From Clostridium thermopalmarium DSM 5974 (GTDB lineage: Bacteria > Bacillota > Clostridia > Clostridiales > Clostridiaceae): a DNA stretch of 64,000 bases. The notes below the pieces were generated by a model. It had not been told where the DNA came from. It did no database searches and was given only the letters and a program-made list of their open reading frames with translations. The stretch spans positions 62,001 to 126,000 of the forward strand of contig NZ_PVXN01000031.1 in assembly GCF_002995795.1 (NCBI RefSeq), given 5' to 3'. This document shows positions 8,061 to 17,521 of the stretch, in pieces (the stretch's first letter is position 1; the number at the start of each line of letters is the position of its first letter). Position numbers and translations under genes: made by a program.

Positions 8061-9140
8061 ATGGAAAATATAATGTTTGTGGCAATATCTGAAAATATGG
8101 CTGATATGGCTAGACGAGTAAGTGGCGAAATGGGCTTAAATATCCCTATTATAGTTAGTGAAATGGAGGAGGTTGAAGATTTAGTAAGAAGGAGTCCTGA
8201 TATAGAAGTTTTTATAAGTCGAGGTGAAACAGCAAGATTATTACAACGATTTTCTAACAAACCTGTAGTATATATAACATGTTCTACTACGGACATTCTT
8301 GAGCCAGTGCAAAGATTAACCAGTTCTGGAATTGATAGAATTGCTGTAATAGGATCACCGTTTTTGATAGGTGAAGGATCCTATGATTACAAAATAGGAA
8401 ATACTGAAATATATATGCGTTCATATGAGCTAGAAGAATTAGATTATTTAGCTTCATATCTTCAAGAGAAAGGAATACATTGGGTTGTTTCGGGAGCAAT
8501 AGACTTAAAAGTAACAGAAAAATATAATTTGAAAGTTGAACCATTAAATACAAAATTACCTTCAATTAAACGGGCTTTGCTTGAAGCTGTTAAAATAGGC
8601 AAAGCTCAGAAGGATGAGCGATTACGTGAGAGGGAAAAAGCTGAAGAGATTGGTGATTATGCTGCTAAGTTATATGTTGCTATTGAACAATCTGCTGCAG
8701 CTGTTGAAGAATTGGCTTCTTCTTCTGAAGAACTTGCTGCGGCAAGTCAGGAAGCAGCTAATGTGGCAACTAAAGCCTTTGAAGATGTAAATAATACATC
8801 AGAAATATTACAGATTATTCAACGAGTAGCAAAACAGATAAACTTATTAGGATTGAATGCTGCTATTGAAGCATCACGGGCTGGTGAAAATGGGCGAGGA
8901 TTTTCTGTAGTTGCTACAGAAGTGCGCAAATTAGCTAAAGAAAGCAATATGTCTGCTAGCAAAATAGATAATATGTTGAATCAATTTCGCAGTTCTGTTG
9001 AAACTGTATTACAAAATATTGAACAGAGTAATACTATTTCTCAAGAGCAAGCAAAGTCGAATCAAAATATTGCTTATATGCTTGATAATTTGAGAGATGT
9101 TGGTCGTAAGTTAATGGATATGTCAGAAAGAAAATCATAG
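8061..9140 (+). CDS. Soluble chemoreceptor: PrpR-type sensor fused to MCP signalling domain
   Basis: This 359-residue protein joins a PrpR_N-type domain (about 1-185) to a methyl-accepting chemotaxis signalling domain (about 195-355). The sensor part, with [14 protein letters not shown] and then [18 protein letters not shown], resembles the start of the sigma-54 regulator upstream ([12 protein letters not shown]). The MCP hairpin tip is clear: [20 protein letters not shown] followed by [16 protein letters not shown]. No signal peptide or membrane segment is visible, so it should be cytoplasmic. It is the last main gene of the sigma-54 operon, 52 bases after pdxA2. It probably couples swimming to the compound sensed by the regulator. 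Confidence 0.88.
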   Translation: MENIMFVAISENMADMARRVSGEMGLNIPIIVSEMEEVEDLVRRSPDIEVFISRGETARLLQRFSNKPVVYITCSTTDILEPVQRLTSSGIDRIAVIGSPFLIGEGSYDYKIGNTEIYMRSYELEELDYLASYLQEKGIHWVVSGAIDLKVTEKYNLKVEPLNTKLPSIKRALLEAVKIGKAQKDERLREREKAEEIGDYAAKLYVAIEQSAAAVEELASSSEELAAASQEAANVATKAFEDVNNTSEILQIIQRVAKQINLLGLNAAIEASRAGENGRGFSVVATEVRKLAKESNMSASKIDNMLNQFRSSVETVLQNIEQSNTISQEQAKSNQNIAYMLDNLRDVGRKLMDMSERKS

Positions 9141-9156
9141 GAAATAAGAATAAAAT

Positions 9157-9189
9157 CTCTCTCAAAGGAAAAACATAATTCAGAGAGAG
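9157..9189 (+). other. Weak hairpin covering a ribosome binding site
   Basis: CTCTCTC (9157-9163) can pair with GAGAGAG (9183-9189), the start of the purine-rich ribosome binding site of the small gene at 9203. A role in translation control is possible but the stem is only seven pairs. Confidence 0.3.
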
Positions 9190-9202
9190 GAGTGATTTAA
9201 AA

Positions 9203-9325
9203 GTGGATCAAATTAAAAATAAAGATTTAGCAATGCTTAATAAGGTAGAAAAAATGAATGTTCAGCATGATTTTAATAAGGAAAATAATAAACCTAAAAC
9301 AAAACAGGTTAAAAATAAAAAATAA
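9203..9325 (+). CDS. Small lysine/asparagine-rich protein, unknown
   Basis: A GTG at 9203, preceded by GAGAGGAG, opens a 40-codon frame ending just before a strong terminator. The product begins MDQIKNKDLAMLNKVEKMN and is rich in Lys and Asn, with no membrane segment or cysteine. I do not recognise the family. Its position between the chemoreceptor and a terminator suggests it is the last gene of that transcript. A real gene is likely but not certain. Confidence 0.5.
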   Translation: MDQIKNKDLAMLNKVEKMNVQHDFNKENNKPKTKQVKNKK

Positions 9326-9360
9326 AAATATGACTGCTGCAGCAGTCATATTTATTTTTT
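9326..9360. terminator. Bidirectional terminator
   Basis: AAATATGACTGCTG (9326-9339) pairs perfectly with CAGCAGTCATATTT (9340-9353), followed by ATTTTTT on the plus strand and preceded by an A run that serves the minus strand. It separates convergent small genes. Confidence 0.85.
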
Positions 9361-9465
9361 ATCATTACTATTGTTATTTTCATATTTTTCTATAAGAGCT
9401 CTCCTTTTTTGTCCCTTTTTTTGAGCATCTTCTGGATCAGGACGTTTCATACCCTTTTTGGCCAT
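9352..9465 (-). CDS. Small basic protein, unknown
   Basis: The reverse strand encodes 37 residues beginning MAKKGMKRPDPEDAQKKGQK and ending in an Asn/Asp/Lys tail. The AAGGAGGTATAAGCT before the ATG at 9465 is a strong ribosome binding site, and it overlaps the stop of the gene upstream on the same strand, so the two form a tight pair. Similar short MAKKGMKRPD-type proteins are, as I recall, common in clostridia, but no function is known to me. Confidence 0.7.
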   Translation of the reverse strand: MAKKGMKRPDPEDAQKKGQKRRALIEKYENNNSNDKK

Positions 9466-9468
9466 AGC

Positions 9469-9693
9469 TTATACCTCCTTTTTATCCACTCTATTTCCAC
9501 CCAAATACTCAACATCATTTAAAGGTTTTACTGCAGATTCAACCTCTACCTCTTTAATTTCATTATTCTTATCCATAATCACCATAGTTGGAACTATTAC
9601 AGTTCTTTCCTTTTGTTCAAGTATGGGTTCCTTACTTCTTTCTCTTTTTATATTGTCAACTTCTTCTTGTGTTACTTTCTTACCTTTGAACAT
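9469..9693 (-). CDS. Small hypothetical protein, pair with 9352-9465
   Basis: Seventy-four residues starting MFKGKKVTQEEVDNIKRERS, charged, without membrane segment; the centre ERTVIVPTMVIMDKNN is a short beta-like stretch. AAGAAGGTG lies before the ATG at 9693. The stop codon is three bases from the next gene's start, so both are probably translated from one mRNA. The plus strand is also open here but lacks a ribosome binding site. No known family recognised. Confidence 0.65.
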   Translation of the reverse strand: MFKGKKVTQEEVDNIKRERSKEPILEQKERTVIVPTMVIMDKNNEIKEVEVESAVKPLNDVEYLGGNRVDKKEV

Positions 9694-10180
9694 TATAACA
9701 CCTTCTTATATGCTCAATTTTATTTATTGAGCAAGCTCATATTTTTCTTTATTTCTGTTGTTTTTAATGACTATAGATTTTGTCCACTTTCTAAAAATAT
9801 TTTTCCCTTAGGAAATGAAAAAATGCAGTTTGTTTCATGAATGGGTTACAAAAAAAACCACATCTGCTATAAAAAATCAAATTTTTTATATAGAGGCAAG
9901 CATATAAAAGTAAATTAAAATCATATTTTTGAGACTTTTTTAGACAATAAAAAGGTATATTTATGTTTTTAGTATATAAGATTGCTTAGAAAAAGGAGTC
10001 TAGCATTAAAGCGATGCAAGATGAATTATTTAAAATTCATAATTCAACATTTGGGAAAACATGTATAAGCATATATCATTGAAATATGTGTTTTCTATGT
10101 ATATACCTTGGATTGCGGAGAATGATTAGAGAGATTAAAAACAAGTATAATATGAAGATGTGAATTATAAAAAAATAAAC
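9694..10180. other. Gene-free AT-rich region
   Basis: About 490 bases without a credible gene. A short hairpin ATAAAAAATCAAATTTTTTAT lies near 9869-9890 and a weaker dyad ATGAATTATTTAAAATTCAT near 10020. Nothing else was recognised; the 3' end leads into the pxp promoter. Confidence 0.5.
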
Positions 10181-10209
10181 TTGCAAAAGTTATACTGATA
10201 AGTTAAAAT
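10181..10209 (+). promoter_or_regulatory. Sigma-A-type promoter of the 5-oxoprolinase operon
   Basis: TTGCAA, 17 bases, TAAAAT; 89 bases upstream of the pxpB start. Confidence 0.6.
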
Positions 10210-10297
10210 ATATATTAGAAAAATTTTAATGGAAATCCGGAAAAAATTATATACGCTTAAAATTATTTCTATTCTAAATAAAAAGGGGGATGGACTT

Positions 10298-11053
10298 ATG
10301 TATGCTGTAAAACCTACTATAAAGGCTATGGGAGATTCTGCAGTAATAATAAAGTTTAGCGAAAGTATAAATCTGAAAGCTCATTTAGTAATAAAAGTAT
10401 TGTCTGAATATTTAGATAAAAGACCTTTTGCAGGAATGATAGAATATGTTCCGGCATTCACTACAATTACAATTTTTTACAATCCGCTAGAGGTAATGAG
10501 AAAAAATCCACATGACAATAAAGATATTCCTTTCGATGTAGTTAAGAAAAAGATAGAAGATATATTATGTAATTTAGGAAGTAATATAGAAGATAAACCT
10601 AGAATAGTTGAAATTCCTGTGTGCTATGGGGGAGAGTTTGGACCAGACTTAAAGTTCGTAGCAGAATACAATAATTTAACTATAGAAGAGGTTATTGATA
10701 TACATTCAAGCTGTGAAAATAGAGTTTATATGATAGGTTTTGCACCTGGCTTTCCATATCTTGCGGGCATGTCAGAAAAAATAGCTTCGCCAAGAAGAAA
10801 AACTCCAAGGCTTGCTATACCAGCAGGTTCCGTTGGTATAGCTGGAAATCAAACTGGAGTTTACCCTATTTCCACTCCAGGAGGATGGCAGCTTATAGGA
10901 AGAACTCCTCTTCAATTATTTAGGCCAGAAGATGATATTCCAAGTCTTTTAAGAGCTGGGGATATTGTTAAATTTAAAGCCATTTCAAGAGCAGAGTATT
11001 ATGAAATTCAAGAAGCTCAGTGTAGAAAAGAAGGAAAATTAAAATGGGCATAG
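10298..11053 (+). CDS. pxpB: 5-oxoprolinase subunit PxpB (KipI family)
   Basis: This 251-residue KipI-family protein is one of three subunits of the bacterial ATP-dependent 5-oxoprolinase, which opens pyroglutamate to glutamate. The carboxyltransferase-like C-terminal half contains YMIGFAPGFPYLAGM and then SVGIAGNQTGVYPISTPGGW, both diagnostic. The ATG at 10298 follows GGGGGATGGACTT; an earlier ATG at 10229 has no ribosome binding site and would add a non-homologous stretch. In Bacillus the homologue KipI also inhibits the sporulation kinase KinA. It overlaps pxpC by 10 bases. Confidence 0.92.
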   Translation: MYAVKPTIKAMGDSAVIIKFSESINLKAHLVIKVLSEYLDKRPFAGMIEYVPAFTTITIFYNPLEVMRKNPHDNKDIPFDVVKKKIEDILCNLGSNIEDKPRIVEIPVCYGGEFGPDLKFVAEYNNLTIEEVIDIHSSCENRVYMIGFAPGFPYLAGMSEKIASPRRKTPRLAIPAGSVGIAGNQTGVYPISTPGGWQLIGRTPLQLFRPEDDIPSLLRAGDIVKFKAISRAEYYEIQEAQCRKEGKLKWA

Positions 11054-12057
11054 AGATAATAAATCCAGGGCTGTTAACTACTGTACAAGATCTTGGAAGA
11101 TATGGATTTAGAAAATATGGAGTAATTGTAAGTGGAGCAATGGATGAAGTTTCCCATAGAATAGCAAATTTGCTTGTAGGAAATAGAGAAGAGGAAGCTG
11201 CTTTAGAAATAACACTTTTAGGGCTAGAAATTTTAATTAAAGAAGATACTCTTATAGCTATATGTGGAGGAAACCTATCTCCAAGCATAAATGAATGTAA
11301 GATTCCTATGTGGAGACCAGTTTATGTAAGGAAAGGAAGTATACTAAAGTTTGGGAAGTGCGTAGATGGGGCAAGGGCGTATATAGCCTTTGCTGGTTCT
11401 TTTGATATTGAAAAAATAATGGAAAGCAAAAGTACATATTTAAGAGGAGAAATAGGCGGATTTGAGGGAAGAAAACTAAAAAAGGGAGATGTAATAAAAT
11501 TAAACAAGCCTCACTCTGAAATAATGAACTTTATTAACATCCTATCAAAAAGAGTTAATTCTAATGGATTTGCATATCCTAAATGGTTTATAAACAAATC
11601 TATTTATTGTAAGTATAGTGAAAATCCAGTAGTACAAGTAACTAAGGGAGGAGAAATAAATTATTTTAGTGAGGAAAGCATAAAAAGCTTTTTTAGCGAA
11701 GAGTTTGTGATCACTCCTCAATCAGATAGAATGGGATATAGACTTAAAGGGAAGATGTTAACGCTTAAAGAACCTTTAGAGATGATATCAGAAGCGGTAT
11801 CTTTAGGAACTGTGCAGGTACCTCCAGATGGGAACCCTATAATTTTACTTGCAGATAGACAAACCACAGGAGGATATCCTAAGCTTGCTGAAATTATATC
11901 TGTAGATATACCTATTATAGCACAGTTAAAACCTGGGGATAATATAAAATTTCAAGAAGTTTCCTTAGAATATGCTCAAAAACTATATATTCAAAGAGAA
12001 GAAAACATAGAAGAACTAAAGACAGCATTAAAAATTAAGATGAAAGGAGAGAGGTAG
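11044..12057 (+). CDS. pxpC: 5-oxoprolinase subunit PxpC (KipA, carboxyltransferase-like)
   Basis: 337 residues related to the carboxyltransferase domain of urea carboxylase (KipA family). Landmarks are [19 protein letters not shown] near the start, [10 protein letters not shown] in the middle and [20 protein letters not shown] toward the end. It acts as a complex with PxpB. Its start lies inside the end of pxpB and its stop is four bases before pxpA, so the three genes are translationally linked. Confidence 0.92.
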   Translation: MGIEIINPGLLTTVQDLGRYGFRKYGVIVSGAMDEVSHRIANLLVGNREEEAALEITLLGLEILIKEDTLIAICGGNLSPSINECKIPMWRPVYVRKGSILKFGKCVDGARAYIAFAGSFDIEKIMESKSTYLRGEIGGFEGRKLKKGDVIKLNKPHSEIMNFINILSKRVNSNGFAYPKWFINKSIYCKYSENPVVQVTKGGEINYFSEESIKSFFSEEFVITPQSDRMGYRLKGKMLTLKEPLEMISEAVSLGTVQVPPDGNPIILLADRQTTGGYPKLAEIISVDIPIIAQLKPGDNIKFQEVSLEYAQKLYIQREENIEELKTALKIKMKGER

Positions 12058-12061
12058 TATT

Positions 12062-12826
12062 ATGTTTCATGTAGATTTAAATTGCGACATGGGAGAGAGT
12101 TTTGGAGCTTATAGTATAGGAAATGATGAAGCAATACTTGATTTTATAACTTCAGCCAATATAGCTTGTGGATTTCATGCAGGAGATCCTTCTATTATGG
12201 ATAAAACTGTAAAATTAGCATTAGAAAAAAATGTGGCTATAGGAGCCCATGTAGGACTTCAGGACTTAGTTGGGTTTGGAAGAAGAAATATGGATATATC
12301 TCCAAGAGAGGCCTATGATATAACAATTTATCAAGTTGGAGCATTATATGGATTTGTAAAAGCAGAAGGTGGAAAAATGAGTCATGTAAAGCCTCACGGT
12401 GCCTTGTATAATATGGCTGCTAAGGATAGCAAATTAGCAGAAGCTATAGCAGAAGCTGTTTATAAAATAGATCCTGAACTTATCTTGTTTGGCCTTTCAG
12501 GAAGCAAACTAATAAAGGCTGGAAAAGAAATAGGACTTAGAGTAGCCAATGAAGTTTTTGCAGATAGAACTTATACAGATGATGGATCATTAACTCCAAG
12601 AAAAGAGAAAAATGCATTGATTGAAGATAAAGATAAGGCTATAAATCAAGTGATTAAAATGGTAAAAGAAGGCACAGTTGTGTCAACTTCTGAAAAGGAA
12701 ATAAGTATAGAAGCAGATACTATATGCATTCATGGAGATGGAAAGAATGCTTTAGAGTTTGCAAAAAAAATAAGAGATGATTTGGAGAATAATAACGTGA
12801 AAGTTAAAAGTATTTGTGATAGTTAA
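12062..12826 (+). CDS. pxpA: 5-oxoprolinase subunit PxpA (LamB/YcsF family)
   Basis: 254 residues of the LamB/YcsF family, the third subunit of 5-oxoprolinase. The family opening [12 protein letters not shown], the [15 protein letters not shown] segment and [11 protein letters not shown] are all present, as is [25 protein letters not shown] provides the ribosome binding site. Length is normal for the family (about 250). It is followed 20 bases later by the transporter gene. Confidence 0.94.
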   Translation: MFHVDLNCDMGESFGAYSIGNDEAILDFITSANIACGFHAGDPSIMDKTVKLALEKNVAIGAHVGLQDLVGFGRRNMDISPREAYDITIYQVGALYGFVKAEGGKMSHVKPHGALYNMAAKDSKLAEAIAEAVYKIDPELILFGLSGSKLIKAGKEIGLRVANEVFADRTYTDDGSLTPRKEKNALIEDKDKAINQVIKMVKEGTVVSTSEKEISIEADTICIHGDGKNALEFAKKIRDDLENNNVKVKSICDS

Positions 12827-12846
12827 AAAATAGGAGGGAATTTTGG

Positions 12847-14046
12847 ATGGAAAATAAGAGGAACAAGACCAATTGGAGTGTGGTTTTAGGGGCAGCTTTC
12901 TTGATGGCTACATCCGCTATAGGACCAGGATTTTTAACTCAAAGTACAACATTTACAGGGCAATTGGGAGCAAGCTTTGGCTTTGTAATTTTAATATCTA
13001 TTATTTTAGATATAGGAGCTCAATTAAATATATGGAGAATTATACTTGTTGCTAGAAAAAGAGGTCAGGAAATTGCAAATATGGTGTTTCCAGGGCTTGG
13101 ATATTTTGTAGCGGCTCTTGTTGTAATGGGTGGACTTGCGTTTAATATAGGTAATGTAGGAGGGGCAGGTCTTGGATTAAATGTTTTATTTGGTATAGAT
13201 CCTAAAATAGGAGCTGTAATAAGCGCTGTTATAGCTATTGCAATCTTTTTGGTAAAAGAAGCTGGAAAAGCAATGGATCGTTTTGCTCAGATAATGGGAG
13301 GAATTATGATTCTTGTTACTATATATGTAGTTATAACGTCAAATCCTCCAGTTGGCACAGCAATAGCTAGAACATTTGTACCTGATACTATAGATATGAT
13401 GGCCATTGTAACCTTAGTAGGAGGCACTGTAGGAGGATATATAACTTTTGCTGGTGGTCACAGATTATTAGATGCTGGATTACATGGAGAAAAGGATATT
13501 CCTAAAATGAACAAAAGCTGTTTTACAGGAATAGGAGTAGCATCATTAATGAGAATTTTACTCTTCTTAGCAACACTAGGTGTGATATCTAAAGGACTTA
13601 CTCTAGACCCATCAAATCCACCGGCATCAGTATTTAAGTTAGCGGCTGGTAATGTAGGATATAAGATATTTGGTATCGTAATGTGGTCTGCGGCAATAAC
13701 TTCTGTTATCGGTTCAGCTTATACTTCAGTATCTTTTATTAAAACTTTTAGTGAAAAAATAGCTAAAAATGAAAAAGTTATAATAATATTATTTATAATT
13801 GTATCTACAGTGGTATTTGCTTCTATTGGTCAACCAGTTAAAATATTAATCTTGGTAGGAGCTTTAAATGGACTTATTCTTCCAATTACTTTAGGAACTA
13901 TGATTATTGGAGCGCATAAGAAGAATATTGTAGGGGAATATAGGCACCCACTTTGGATGACTATTTTTGGAGTAATAGTTGTAGTTATTATGGCATACTT
14001 AGGAATAAATACACTTATAAAGCAGATTCCGCAATTGTTCGCGTAA
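12847..14046 (+). CDS. NRAMP-family transporter (YcsG-like)
   Basis: 399 residues with about eleven membrane segments, matching the NRAMP superfamily branch linked to pxp genes (YcsG of Bacillus). It opens with ATSAIGPGFLTQSTTFTGQL, the equivalent of the DPGN metal site in NRAMP metal carriers, but the Asp/Asn pair is not present there (GPGF instead of DPGN). With that site changed and pxp genes beside it, it may carry 5-oxoproline or another organic solute rather than Mn/Fe. AGGAGGG lies 9 bases before the ATG. Confidence 0.85.
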   Translation: MENKRNKTNWSVVLGAAFLMATSAIGPGFLTQSTTFTGQLGASFGFVILISIILDIGAQLNIWRIILVARKRGQEIANMVFPGLGYFVAALVVMGGLAFNIGNVGGAGLGLNVLFGIDPKIGAVISAVIAIAIFLVKEAGKAMDRFAQIMGGIMILVTIYVVITSNPPVGTAIARTFVPDTIDMMAIVTLVGGTVGGYITFAGGHRLLDAGLHGEKDIPKMNKSCFTGIGVASLMRILLFLATLGVISKGLTLDPSNPPASVFKLAAGNVGYKIFGIVMWSAAITSVIGSAYTSVSFIKTFSEKIAKNEKVIIILFIIVSTVVFASIGQPVKILILVGALNGLILPITLGTMIIGAHKKNIVGEYRHPLWMTIFGVIVVVIMAYLGINTLIKQIPQLFA

Positions 14047-14102
14047 TATAATAAAAAAATGATGCGCATTTTTATTATATGTAACATCACTTATGTGATG
14101 TT
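14047..14102 (+). terminator. Two consecutive hairpins before accB
   Basis: ATATAATAAAAAAATG pairs with CATTTTTATTATAT (to 14080), and AACATCAC (14083-14090) pairs with GTGATGTT (14095-14102). The first has a T-rich 3' arm. They may lower, rather than abolish, expression of accB-accC relative to the upstream genes. Confidence 0.55.
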
Positions 14103-14164
14103 TAAATATCTCAACAATTTGCCGAAATTTTTATAATAGCTAAAAGGAAATGGGGGAAGTATAG

Positions 14165-14635
14165 ATGAACTATAAGGAAATATGTGAAATAATAAAATCT
14201 GTCAGCGACTCTAGTCTTAGCTTTGCTGAAATTAAGACGGAAGACTTATATATAAAGATGGAGAAAACTTCTTCAACTAAAGATAAAATTAGGGAAGCAA
14301 ATGAATGTAGTTCGGATAAAGAATCTCTTATAGTAGATGAAGATAAAGTAGAAATTGCTCATGAATTTGAGGAAGAAAAAGATAAGGATAATATAGAAGT
14401 TATTACATCACCTTTAGTTGGAACGTTTTATAGAGCACCGAGTCCAGAAAGTGATCCATATGTAGAAATAGGTTCTCATGTAAAAAAAGGAGATGTTCTT
14501 TGTATTATAGAAGCCATGAAGCTTATGAATGAAATAGAAGCTAATGTAGATGGAGAAATTGTTGAAATCATGGCACAGAATGGAGAAATGGTGGAGTATG
14601 GTGAAAGTTTATTCAAGATTAGAAAAGCTGATTAA
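14165..14635 (+). CDS. accB: Biotin carboxyl carrier protein
   Basis: 156 residues. A helical N-terminus ([18 protein letters not shown]) and an acidic, charged linker (about 35-80) lead to the biotinyl domain. The biotinylation motif EAMKLMNE has its lysine at 119. [19 protein letters not shown] is typical of the AccB subunit of acetyl-CoA carboxylase. GGGGAAG precedes the ATG. It lies directly before accC; no accA/accD carboxyltransferase gene is in the window, while a carboxyltransferase-like PxpBC pair lies just upstream. Confidence 0.93.
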   Translation: MNYKEICEIIKSVSDSSLSFAEIKTEDLYIKMEKTSSTKDKIREANECSSDKESLIVDEDKVEIAHEFEEEKDKDNIEVITSPLVGTFYRAPSPESDPYVEIGSHVKKGDVLCIIEAMKLMNEIEANVDGEIVEIMAQNGEMVEYGESLFKIRKAD

Positions 14636-14658
14636 ACGTGCTGAAAAGAGGGAAGGTT

Positions 14659-16002
14659 ATGCTTAAGAAAGTATTGATTGCTAATAGGGGAGAAATTGCA
14701 GTTAGGATAATACGCGCTTGTAAAGAGCTTGGCATTAAAACTGTGGCAGTATATTCCGAAGCTGATAGAGAAGCTTTACATGTAAAACTTGCAGATGAAT
14801 CTATTTGTATAGGACCAGCACAAGCAAAAGATAGCTATCTCAATATAGAAAATATTATCAGTGCTGCAAAATTAAGTGAAGCAGAAGCGATTCACCCTGG
14901 ATATGGATTTTTATCGGAAAATAGTGAGTTCGCAAGGGTATGTAAAGAATATAATATAGAATTTATCGGGCCAGATGCTGAAACCATTGATTGCCTAGGA
15001 AATAAGTCTAGAGCAAGGGAAATAATGATAGAGGCTGGAGTTCCAGTGATTCCTGGTTCTAAGGGTGCTGTTAAGAATGAAGAAGAGGCTTTAAAGGAAG
15101 CGGATAGAATTGGATATCCGGTTATGATTAAAGCTTCAGCAGGTGGTGGTGGAAGAGGAATAAGAGTAGTTAAATCACAAGAAGAATTAATAAGCGTCTT
15201 CAATACAGCAAGAACTGAGGCGAAAAATGCCTTTGGAGACGATACTATGTATATAGAAAAGTTTATAGAAAATCCTCATCATATTGAATTTCAAATTATA
15301 GGGGATAACTATGGTAATATAGTGCATTTAGGAGAAAGAGATTGCTCTATTCAAAGGAGACATCAGAAGATTATAGAAGAAGCACCATCATCTATAATAA
15401 GTGAGGAACTTAGAGAAAAAATGGGGCGAGCTGCAGTTAAAGCAGCAAAGGCTGTAAACTATAAAAATGCAGGAACTATAGAATTTTTAGTGGATAGATA
15501 TGGACATTTTTATTTTATGGAGATGAACACACGAATTCAAGTTGAACATCCTGTAACAGAGGCTGTAACTGGAATAGATATTGTGAAAGAACAGCTTAAG
15601 ATTTCTTCTGGAGAAGCTCTAAGTTTTTCGCAGGAAGATATAGAAATAAATGGGCATGCTATAGAGTGTCGTATTAACGCAGAAAACCCCGAAAAAGGAT
15701 TTATACCGTCTCCTGGAAAGATAGATTTTATACATTTTCCTGGAGGTGCTGGGGTGAGAGTTGATACTTTTATATATAATGGATGTATTATTCCTCCAAA
15801 TTATGATTCTATGTTAGCAAAGCTTATAGTTCATGGTAAGGACAGAGAAGAGGCTATTTGTAAAATGAGGAGAGCTATCTCGGAATTTATAATAGATGGA
15901 GTAGATACAAACATGGATTTTCAGTTTCAGATATTGAAGAACGAGAATTTTAATAAAGGTAGTTTTGACACCTCATTTATTTCCAAAGAATTTGCTGTAT
16001 AA
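14659..16002 (+). CDS. accC: Biotin carboxylase
   Basis: 447 residues, the normal length for AccC, which carboxylates biotin on the carrier protein using ATP and bicarbonate. The ATP-grasp glycine loop [29 protein letters not shown] and the opening [20 protein letters not shown] are all intact. The ATG at 14659 follows GAGGGAAGG and gives the family's usual N-terminus; a GTG at 14638 would add seven unneeded residues. Forms a pair with accB. Confidence 0.95.
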   Translation: MLKKVLIANRGEIAVRIIRACKELGIKTVAVYSEADREALHVKLADESICIGPAQAKDSYLNIENIISAAKLSEAEAIHPGYGFLSENSEFARVCKEYNIEFIGPDAETIDCLGNKSRAREIMIEAGVPVIPGSKGAVKNEEEALKEADRIGYPVMIKASAGGGGRGIRVVKSQEELISVFNTARTEAKNAFGDDTMYIEKFIENPHHIEFQIIGDNYGNIVHLGERDCSIQRRHQKIIEEAPSSIISEELREKMGRAAVKAAKAVNYKNAGTIEFLVDRYGHFYFMEMNTRIQVEHPVTEAVTGIDIVKEQLKISSGEALSFSQEDIEINGHAIECRINAENPEKGFIPSPGKIDFIHFPGGAGVRVDTFIYNGCIIPPNYDSMLAKLIVHGKDREEAICKMRRAISEFIIDGVDTNMDFQFQILKNENFNKGSFDTSFISKEFAV

Positions 16003-16032
16003 GATATTACAAAAATAGATTACTTTAGGAAT

Positions 16033-16067
16033 AGGATGCGAATGCAATAAATACATCCTTTATTTTT
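16033..16067 (+). terminator. Terminator after accC
   Basis: AGGATG (16033-16038) and CATCCT (16054-16059) form a short stem followed by TTATTTTTT. Confidence 0.55.
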
Positions 16068-16220
16068 TCATATTAGGAAATATAATATCTTAATTATAAA
16101 TGTACTAACTCAGACCTTTTAGTAATATTGGATAGTTTTTGTATGCAATAAACTGACTCAGGGTATAGTAATGATTATAAGATGGAAGTTACGCAAATTG
16201 GAAGGAATGTGGTTTGTTAG

Positions 16221-17405
16221 ATGAAGAAAAAGAGGGGTAAGAAGTCTGAGTTTTTAAATCATGATTTTCATAGCTTTACAGAACAGCGCATAGGGATAGT
16301 ATCTAAATATTTTGGAATTGAAAATAAAAATATTTTAGAAAGACACATATGGATATATGAAGTATATTCTCAAATACAAAAGAGATTAAAAAATAGCTGT
16401 GTTCTAAAGGGAGGAGCTTGTGCTCAATTATATCTTCCACTAGAAGTTCAAAGGTGTACTGAAGATCTAGATATTTATACAAGTTTAGATCCAAGTAAGC
16501 TAAAAAAGGAATTACAGTTTCTAGCTAAAGACTTTAATATGAGTAAGATTCCAGTAAAAATTCGTGAGTATATACCTAAGAGTGTTAGATTATATGGGAA
16601 GACCATGCCAATTACTACCATAATAATAAATTTACCATTTATATTTAAAGAGAATAGAAAAAGAGGCTCTTCCGAGTTGAAAATAGACTTTCTATACGTT
16701 GATATAAAAAGACTTCAAAAAAATTTTATAAATAATGGAGAAGTCTTAGGGTTAAAGTTAAACTATGCTCCAAATTGCATATCTCTTTATTCTATAATAG
16801 GAGCAAAGCTCATGGTTTTTGCAGTGAATACAATTGGAATAGAAGGATTTAAAAAGGATAAATTATACAAAAACATATACGATGTATATTATTTAATAGA
16901 AAATAATAATAATATAGATACTTTAAAGAAAGTTGGAGATTATATAAAACACAATATAGATATAGAGTTTTATGTTAAAGGAATAGAAAAAGTAAGTTTA
17001 GATAATGTATTAACAGATATATTAAAAGAATTATATATTTTATCTGTAGAAGATATTAAAGAGGGATATGAAGGGATTTCAAAGAGAGTTAAGAAATTTG
17101 AAGATAACTACATTCAAAAAAGAATAAGTTATAAGTTAACTTATGACAGATGGGGAATTATGGCTAGCTATATTTATATATGGGTATATGCATTGAAAAA
17201 ATATATAATGAATGATGAATGTGCAAGTCTAGAAGATATAAACCATGTTTTTAAAGAGTATGAATATTATAATACACTTTCTTTAAAAGAACAGAGAGAT
17301 TATCTAAATAATATTATAAATAAATTAAGAGTGAGAAAAGATCTTAGGTATGATTTTGTTGAAGAACCATTAAGACTTATTTATTTACATAATATAATAA
17401 CTTAG
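16221..17405 (+). CDS. AbiEii-like nucleotidyltransferase, orphan
   Basis: 394 residues. The N-terminal third has the AbiEii/AbiGii nucleotidyltransferase signature: LKGGACAQLYL with the GG pair at 64-65, followed by RCTEDLDIY with acidic residues D82 and D84. Such proteins are toxins of type IV toxin-antitoxin and abortive-infection systems that modify RNA, normally with an AbiEi antitoxin. No antitoxin gene is next to it: only about 220 bases lie upstream and an EamA transporter follows. The C-terminal two thirds are lysine-rich, helical and unrecognised. Function as a toxin is therefore uncertain. Confidence 0.75.
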   Translation: MKKKRGKKSEFLNHDFHSFTEQRIGIVSKYFGIENKNILERHIWIYEVYSQIQKRLKNSCVLKGGACAQLYLPLEVQRCTEDLDIYTSLDPSKLKKELQFLAKDFNMSKIPVKIREYIPKSVRLYGKTMPITTIIINLPFIFKENRKRGSSELKIDFLYVDIKRLQKNFINNGEVLGLKLNYAPNCISLYSIIGAKLMVFAVNTIGIEGFKKDKLYKNIYDVYYLIENNNNIDTLKKVGDYIKHNIDIEFYVKGIEKVSLDNVLTDILKELYILSVEDIKEGYEGISKRVKKFEDNYIQKRISYKLTYDRWGIMASYIYIWVYALKKYIMNDECASLEDINHVFKEYEYYNTLSLKEQRDYLNNIINKLRVRKDLRYDFVEEPLRLIYLHNIIT

Positions 17406-17521
17406 TTCCCTCTATATTTAGTGACCAATTATCAGTATAGAAGAAAAATGTTGTACACTTTTCTTTTATGATGATATTATTCAATATGGGATAATATTTT
17501 AATTGAAAAGAGGAAACTAAT

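Noticed and set aside
9458-9730. Plus-strand open frame opposite the small gene pair
   Set aside because: No ribosome binding site and low-complexity, Ser/Phe-rich translation typical of antisense frames.
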